Shown here in pieces: positions 63,746 to 64,000 of a stretch of 64,000 nt of DNA. Both the position numbers and the translations under genes were made by a program. A model generated the notes under the pieces. It ran no database searches and had not been told where the DNA came from. It saw only the letters and a list, made by a program, of their open reading frames with translations. The stretch covers positions 15,928,059-15,992,058 of the forward strand of contig CM075760.1 in NCBI GenBank assembly GCA_037974335.1, given 5' to 3'. This DNA comes from Prionace glauca. Taxonomy: Eukaryota; Chordata; Chondrichthyes; Carcharhiniformes; Carcharhinidae. Numbering within the stretch: the first letter of the stretch is position 1; each line of letters opens with the position of its first letter.

Positions 63746-64000
63746 GGATGCATTTGTGATCATCGACAACGTATTTGAAAGAACATTTTTGAGTCTGCTT
63801 CTTCGACTGACTGTAAGGATTAGAACAGACACGCGATTGAGAGCTCATGGTGAATAACATTGTTTCCAGTCTTTACCATTTTTAACCCGAATGTGTTTCT
63901 ACATGTTAGATATGAAACTAATATGTGGATTTTAAATCATTTGTGATGCTGTGACTCGATTGGTCCGTGGGAATAAAGTTCAGTGGAACTTGATTAATTC

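Noticed and set aside
62016-63860. Ser/Leu-rich minus-strand ORFs
   Set aside because: Translation of polypurine tracts; low complexity.
1-64000. CRISPR arrays, operons or bacterial promoters
   Set aside because: The window is vertebrate nuclear DNA with introns, SINEs and RSSs; short tandem repeats here are minisatellites.
10000-64000. TCR J segments (FGxG with 12-RSS) or TCR constant exons
   Set aside because: None could be recognised by eye; short J segments could be missed, so absence is not proven.

Overview
This window reads as nuclear DNA of a cartilaginous fish, most likely a shark (inference). Three things point that way: an IgM heavy-chain C-terminal exon and membrane exon, T-cell-receptor-type V segments with 23-bp-spacer recombination signals, and an expanded family of two-exon receptors resembling the 'probable G-protein coupled receptor 139' genes of sharks. 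The background is dense in CR1-like LINEs, L2-like LINEs, Penelope-like fragments and tRNA-derived SINEs. Most of the sequence is non-coding or repetitive, and the real coding content is a small set of short exons.

Layout. 1-1,148 (-): GPR139-like gene A, running off the left edge. 2-7 kb: tRNA-Glu relic, tRNA-Phe, tRNA-Leu, a Penelope-like fragment and a duplicated IgM 3'-flank relic. 7,477-8,372 (-): exon 2 of GPR139-like gene B, a tandem duplicate of A with no recognisable exon 1. 10-28.5 kb: six TCR alpha/delta-type V segments in mixed orientation. V1 (-), V3 (+), V4 (-) and V6 (-) have leader, intron and open V exon. V2 (-) is split by a SINE. V5 (+) is a damaged copy. tRNA-Asn and a tRNA-Glu lie among them. 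28.9-33.1 kb (-): a nearly full-length CR1 LINE. 33.8-34.7 kb: a tandem tRNA-Val array. 35.2-38.4 kb: two Penelope-like fragments flanking tRNA-Lys. 38.4-42.1 kb: decayed LINE sequence and a 180-bp inverted repeat. 43,602-46,025 (+): intact GPR139-like gene C. 49,867-55,710 (-): IgM CH4 exon and membrane exon, with a 1.7-kb LINE inserted inside CH4. 57,777-61,983 (+): intact GPR139-like gene D. The last 2 kb is LINE debris and a polypurine tract.

How the parts relate. The V segments would be recombined by RAG through their 23-RSSs to J or D elements outside the window; no J, D or TCR constant exon was recognised. The IgM fragment keeps both the secretory tail and the internal splice donor to a membrane exon, but no CH1-CH3 is visible upstream and the CH4 exon is broken by the LINE. 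It is probably an orphan or recently inactivated piece. The GPR139-like receptors share one gene structure: a short exon 1, then a phase-1 intron, then a single exon with the rest of the seven-helix domain. They appear to have spread by duplication of blocks that also carried neighbouring repeats. The juxtaposition of TCR V segments, an IgM remnant and a GPCR cluster is the most notable aspect. All calls are by reading; no database search or alignment program was run.
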